From: Streptosporangium carneum
Lineage (GTDB): Bacteria > Actinomycetota > Actinomycetes > Streptosporangiales > Streptosporangiaceae
Assembly (NCBI RefSeq): GCF_027922005.1
Contig: NZ_BSEV01000015.1
Location: 124,001-188,000 of the forward strand
DNA: 64,000 nt
Direction: 5' to 3'
Of this stretch, positions 60,938 to 64,000 are shown one piece after another. The notes beneath the pieces were generated by a model, which worked only from the letters and a program-made list of their open reading frames with translations, did not search any database and had not been told where the DNA came from. Position 1 is the first letter of the stretch, and each line of letters starts with the position of its first letter. The translations under genes and the position numbers were made by a program.

Positions 60938-62629
60938 TCAGCGGGGCGAGGGCGCGCCCGGAGCGGGCGGCGCGGCCGGGGTGACGGTCGGCGCGGGGGT
61001 CGGGGCGCCCCTGCCGAGCCGGTAGGCCACGATCTCGGCCTTCTCCCCGGCCTTCTGCGGCCATCCTCCCGCGGCCAGCAGGGTGTCGCCGCTGACGGCC
61101 ACCGGGGAGTTCGAGCCCGCGGGCAGCTTCGCCTGCCAGGCCACCTGGCCCGTCCCGGTGTCGAGCGCGTGGACGGTGCCGTCCAGCGTCGTGGTGAAGA
61201 CGAGGTCGTTGGTCACCGTGGTCCCGCCGTACGGCGACTGGTCGAAGTCGTGCTTCCACTTGATCGCGCCCGTCACCAGGTCGATCGCGACCAGTTCGCC
61301 CTTGCCCTCGTTGAAGGGCGGGAACTGCGGCGGCGGCGTCTGACTCGTCCACGTCACGCTGAAGTTGTTGACCGCGGCGTACACCGTCGTGTCGTCGACG
61401 GCCATCGGCGCGGGGATCCCGCCGAGCGCGCCCGGGTAGAGCGTGAACGGCGCCTTCGGCAGCTTGGAGTACTCTCCCCTGAGCGCGAGCAGGTTGTCGT
61501 CGTCGTGCCCGTTGTGCCGGCCGACCGGAGTCTTCCACAGCAGCTTGCCGGTGGCCTGGTCGTACTCGTAGACGTAGCCCATCTTGCCCGAGCCGAGCAC
61601 GACCGGCCTGCGGCCCGCCCTGGTCACGATCGGGGAGTTCTGCAGGTCCCAGTCGTAGATGTCGTGCGGGAGCGCCTGGTTGTACCAGATCACCCTGCCG
61701 TTCTTCGCGTTGAGCTTGACGATCGAGTTCGTGTAGAGGTTCGGGCCCGGGCGGCTCGACCCCCACGGGTACTCCGGCGTGCCGACGAAGGGACCCGGGT
61801 TGGAGACGGCGAGGTAGAGGTCGCCCGCGCTGTCGAAGCTCGGGGGGTACCACAGGCCGCCGCCCGAGTTGACGGCCGGGTTGCCCCAGAGGTCGGTGGG
61901 GACCGTGTCGAACTTCCACTTCGTCCGGCCGGTGGCGGCGTCGAGCGCCCACAGGACGCCGACCCCGTCGCCGGCGTAGAAGCGGTTGAGGTTGCCGGGC
62001 ACGGTGGAGATGTAGACGGTGCCGTTGTTGATGCCGGGGGCCATGTCGATGCCCTCTTTGTCATTGCGGATGAGCTTCTTGCTCCACACCTCCGCACCCG
62101 TGCGCGCGTCGAGCGCGAACACGGTCGACGCGGTCGCGCCGTAGACCTTGCCCTCGGTGACGTTGACCCCGTTGGGGCCGGCGCTGGGGGAGTCGTAGAC
62201 CTTCGTCCACAGCAGCCGCCCCGTGCGCAGGTCGATCGCGTAGACGTTGGAGCCGAGGTCCTGGGTGTAGACGACGCCTCCGGCCACGACGGGCGTCGCC
62301 GCGTACGAGCCCGCCCAGCGGTCGGCGGGCCCCCTGAGCGGCACAGACCAGACCTGGCGGAGTTTCGTCACCGACGCCGAGTCGATCGGGCTCCTGACGC
62401 GGCGGGTGCTGGCCTTGTCCCCGTTCGGGGCCGACCACGTCCGGGCGCCGCCGTGTCCGGTCGTCTGGACCGCCGCCGTGTTCCCGGAGGTACGGGCGGT
62501 CGACGTGCTCGCGGCCGGCTGCGTCCTCTCGCCGCCGCTGTACAGGGCGACGACGAGGGTCGCGCCCACCGCGACGGCGAGGAGGGATCGACCCGTGAAG
62601 TGACCGCTGCGGATCTGGTTCAGGCGCAC
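60938..62629 (-). CDS. PQQ-type beta-propeller protein, membrane-anchored
   Basis: 563 residues. N-terminal hydrophobic segment (SLLAVAVGATLVVALYSGG) suggests a signal anchor; the rest is an eight-bladed-type PQQ-binding-like propeller with repeating blade motifs (VYAIDLRTGRLLWTKV, VFALDARTGAEVWSKKL, LWALDAATGRTKWKF, VHALDTGTGQVAWQAKL). It resembles quinoprotein alcohol dehydrogenases or BamB-like proteins; I cannot confirm the catalytic Asp or PQQ ligands. The C-terminus is Pro/Ala-rich. Start GTG 62629 has AAGGG at 8 nt; longer in-frame starts exist. Confidence 0.85.
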   Translation of the reverse strand: MRLNQIRSGHFTGRSLLAVAVGATLVVALYSGGERTQPAASTSTARTSGNTAAVQTTGHGGARTWSAPNGDKASTRRVRSPIDSASVTKLRQVWSVPLRGPADRWAGSYAATPVVAGGVVYTQDLGSNVYAIDLRTGRLLWTKVYDSPSAGPNGVNVTEGKVYGATASTVFALDARTGAEVWSKKLIRNDKEGIDMAPGINNGTVYISTVPGNLNRFYAGDGVGVLWALDAATGRTKWKFDTVPTDLWGNPAVNSGGGLWYPPSFDSAGDLYLAVSNPGPFVGTPEYPWGSSRPGPNLYTNSIVKLNAKNGRVIWYNQALPHDIYDWDLQNSPIVTRAGRRPVVLGSGKMGYVYEYDQATGKLLWKTPVGRHNGHDDDNLLALRGEYSKLPKAPFTLYPGALGGIPAPMAVDDTTVYAAVNNFSVTWTSQTPPPQFPPFNEGKGELVAIDLVTGAIKWKHDFDQSPYGGTTVTNDLVFTTTLDGTVHALDTGTGQVAWQAKLPAGSNSPVAVSGDTLLAAGGWPQKAGEKAEIVAYRLGRGAPTPAPTVTPAAPPAPGAPSPR

Positions 62630-63115
62630 CAAAGACACCCTTCTGTTGGCCACACGAATGAGCGGGGAGGTTGGCTCGGCTCTTTCAAGCGGCGACCTTA
62701 CCGATGCGGAGGCGCTCGCTCTTCTTCTCGCGTGCGATACCGGTGGAGTGAGGTGTGGAACAGGGCGGGAGGATGGGCGCGGACTGCGACGCACGGAGGT
62801 CGGGGTCGGCGTTCCCAGGACGTTTTCCGGTCGGCGGGCCGAGCAAGTCGATCTTCGTTATCGGGAGCATACACCGGCTTGAAAGTGGGCGACAACAGTT
62901 GTTTACTTACCAGGTGGCGTGAAAAATGGAAATATCACCTGAGTTGATGGTCCGCCGCGAGTGTTGAGTTTACTGAGAATTGTCGGCCTGGATCGCCCAG
63001 GGAAACCGGACTCCCGTTGACCGCTTTCGTCAAATACTGATAAACATCGACATCGCCGATCCGAGTTCTGAGACCGGTTTGACAACCCCCTGGGCGTTTG
63101 TGATGGAGGACCGTG
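62630..63115. other. Divergent intergenic region
   Basis: 486 bp between the propeller gene and the sorbosone-dehydrogenase-like gene. AT-richer around 62870-62970, where ACAAC-A-GTTGT and CAGGTG-N19-CACCTG inverted repeats occur. No gene seen. Confidence 0.4.
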
Positions 63116-64000
63116 GTGTCTGCGCCGACCGTCGTGGCGAATGGGCTGAACTTCCCGACGAGCCTTGCCTTCGATGCCGACGGCCGGATCTACGTGGCGG
63201 AGTCGGGCCTTCCCTTCGGAGGAGCGGCGCCCGGCGGCCGGATCTGGCGACTGGAGAACGTGACGGACGACCCGAAGCGAACGCTGGTCGCCGACGACCT
63301 GGCGGCGCCCGTCACCGGACTGTGCTGGCACGACGACTGGCTCTACGTCTCCGAGGGGGGCGCGGGCCGCATCATCCGGATCGCGGAGGACGGCCGCCGG
63401 ACGGTCGTCGTCGAAGGGATGCCCGGGCCGGGCAACTACCACACGAACATGGCGGTCGTCGGCGCCGACGGGAAGCTCTACTTCAGCCAGGGAGCGATGA
63501 CCAACCTCGGTGTCATCGGGCTGGACGCCTACGAGCTGGGCTGGCTGCGGAGGCTTCCGCACGCGCACGACCTGCCCGGTCTGGACGTGGTCCTCGCCGG
63601 TGTCAACGCCGCCACCCCCGATCCACGCCCTGACGGGTCCGGCGCCGACGTCCGGACAGGAGCGTTCGCCCCGTTCGGCACGCCGACCTCACCGGGGCAG
63701 AGGGTCGGCGCGTCGCTGCCCTGCACCGCCGCGGTCATGCGCTGCGACCTCGACGGCGCCGGACTGGAACTGGTGGCCTGGGGGCTGCGCAACGCGTTCG
63801 GCCTCGGATTCCTTCCCGACGGGCGGCTGCTGGCGGTCGACCAGGGCGCGGACGACCGAGGCAGTCGTCCCATCGGCGAAGCGCCGGACCTGCTGTTCGA
63901 GGTGCGTCATGGCGCCTGGTACGGCTGGCCCGACTTCGTGGGGGGCGAGCCGGTGACCGCGCCCGCCTTCGCGCCGGAACGCGGGCCCCAGCCGACCTTC
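63116..64000 (+). CDS. Glucose/sorbosone-dehydrogenase-like propeller, C-terminus cut off
   Basis: 295 codons to the right edge, open. ANGLNFPTSLAFDADGRIYVAESG, VTGLCWHDDWLYVSEGGAGRIIRI, GMPGPGNYHTNMAVVGADGKLYFSQG and GLRNAFGLGFLPDGRLLAVDQGADDRGSRPIGEAPDLLFEV match the sorbosone dehydrogenase/YliI-like six-bladed propeller family (PQQ or calcium dependent). No signal peptide. GTG 63116 has GGAGGA at 5 nt. The 3' part lies outside the window. Confidence 0.82.
   Translation, partial: MSAPTVVANGLNFPTSLAFDADGRIYVAESGLPFGGAAPGGRIWRLENVTDDPKRTLVADDLAAPVTGLCWHDDWLYVSEGGAGRIIRIAEDGRRTVVVEGMPGPGNYHTNMAVVGADGKLYFSQGAMTNLGVIGLDAYELGWLRRLPHAHDLPGLDVVLAGVNAATPDPRPDGSGADVRTGAFAPFGTPTSPGQRVGASLPCTAAVMRCDLDGAGLELVAWGLRNAFGLGFLPDGRLLAVDQGADDRGSRPIGEAPDLLFEVRHGAWYGWPDFVGGEPVTAPAFAPERGPQPTF

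Overview
High-GC DNA with GTG/ATG starts, 4-bp stop/start overlaps and GGAGG-type ribosome sites, as in a filamentous actinomycete (Streptomyces/Actinomadura/Streptosporangiaceae-like; genus not determinable from the window). Most of the window, about 1-55 kb, reads as a nine-membered-type enediyne biosynthetic gene cluster whose left end lies outside the window.

Layout. 1-12.6 kb: enediyne core operon: two DUF1702 proteins (the first cut by the window edge), UnbV, UnbU, the iterative polyene synthase PKSE (KS-AT-ACP-KR-DH-PPTase), the hot-dog thioesterase, a flavin reductase and a P450 (the E3-E4-E5-E-E10 plus E6/E7 set). 12.8-17.4 kb: AraC-type regulator, then an E8-like protein, a GMC oxidoreductase (E9-like) and an AhpD-fold protein. 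17.6-23.3 kb: membrane protein with HxxEH motifs, NAD-dependent epimerase/reductase, acyl-CoA carboxyltransferase, TetR regulator, and a carotenoid-oxygenase-like protein. 23.7-39.4 kb: peripheral-acid segment: A-PCP didomain, MbtH, an alpha-ketoacid dehydrogenase E1alpha/E1beta/E2 set, a free condensation enzyme (SgcC5-like), two acyl-CoA-dehydrogenase-fold monooxygenases, a P450, an SgcJ-like NTF2 protein, an HpaB/SgcC-type hydroxylase and a solute-binding-protein fold without signal peptide. 39.4-45.8 kb: penicillin-acylase/MFS/hydrolase operon with a divergent PucR regulator, and a HAD phosphatase. 45.9-55 kb: two berberine-bridge-type FAD oxidases, DUF2306 and DUF2855 proteins, an F420/FMN luciferase-like oxidoreductase, a decayed Tn3-type transposase, and a winged-helix/aspartic-protease pair. 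55-64 kb: probably flanking genome: multicopper oxidase, drug MFS, YCII/ECF42 sigma pair, PQQ-type propeller, sorbosone-dehydrogenase-like gene (cut by the right edge).

The most notable signal is not a gene. An 18-bp element, consensus nGCAATYCnGGAGATGCG, recurs in ten intergenic regions between 13.8 and 55.1 kb. It always points toward the downstream gene and always stands 18-19 bp upstream of a TGNNANNNT extended -10 box, with no recognisable -35. This looks like one activator-dependent (or special-sigma) promoter class that ties together the tailoring and peripheral operons and defines the right border of the cluster near 55 kb. The core operon lacks it and instead carries a TCAACC-N4-GGTTGA palindrome over its -35 box.

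Working model (inference): the core operon makes and processes the polyene; the A-PCP/MbtH/C enzymes with the HpaB-type hydroxylase and flavin monooxygenases build and attach an acyl side group; the E1/E2 complex and carboxyltransferase supply acyl-CoA units; the BBE, LLM and DUF2855 redox proteins finish the molecule; MFS pumps export it.
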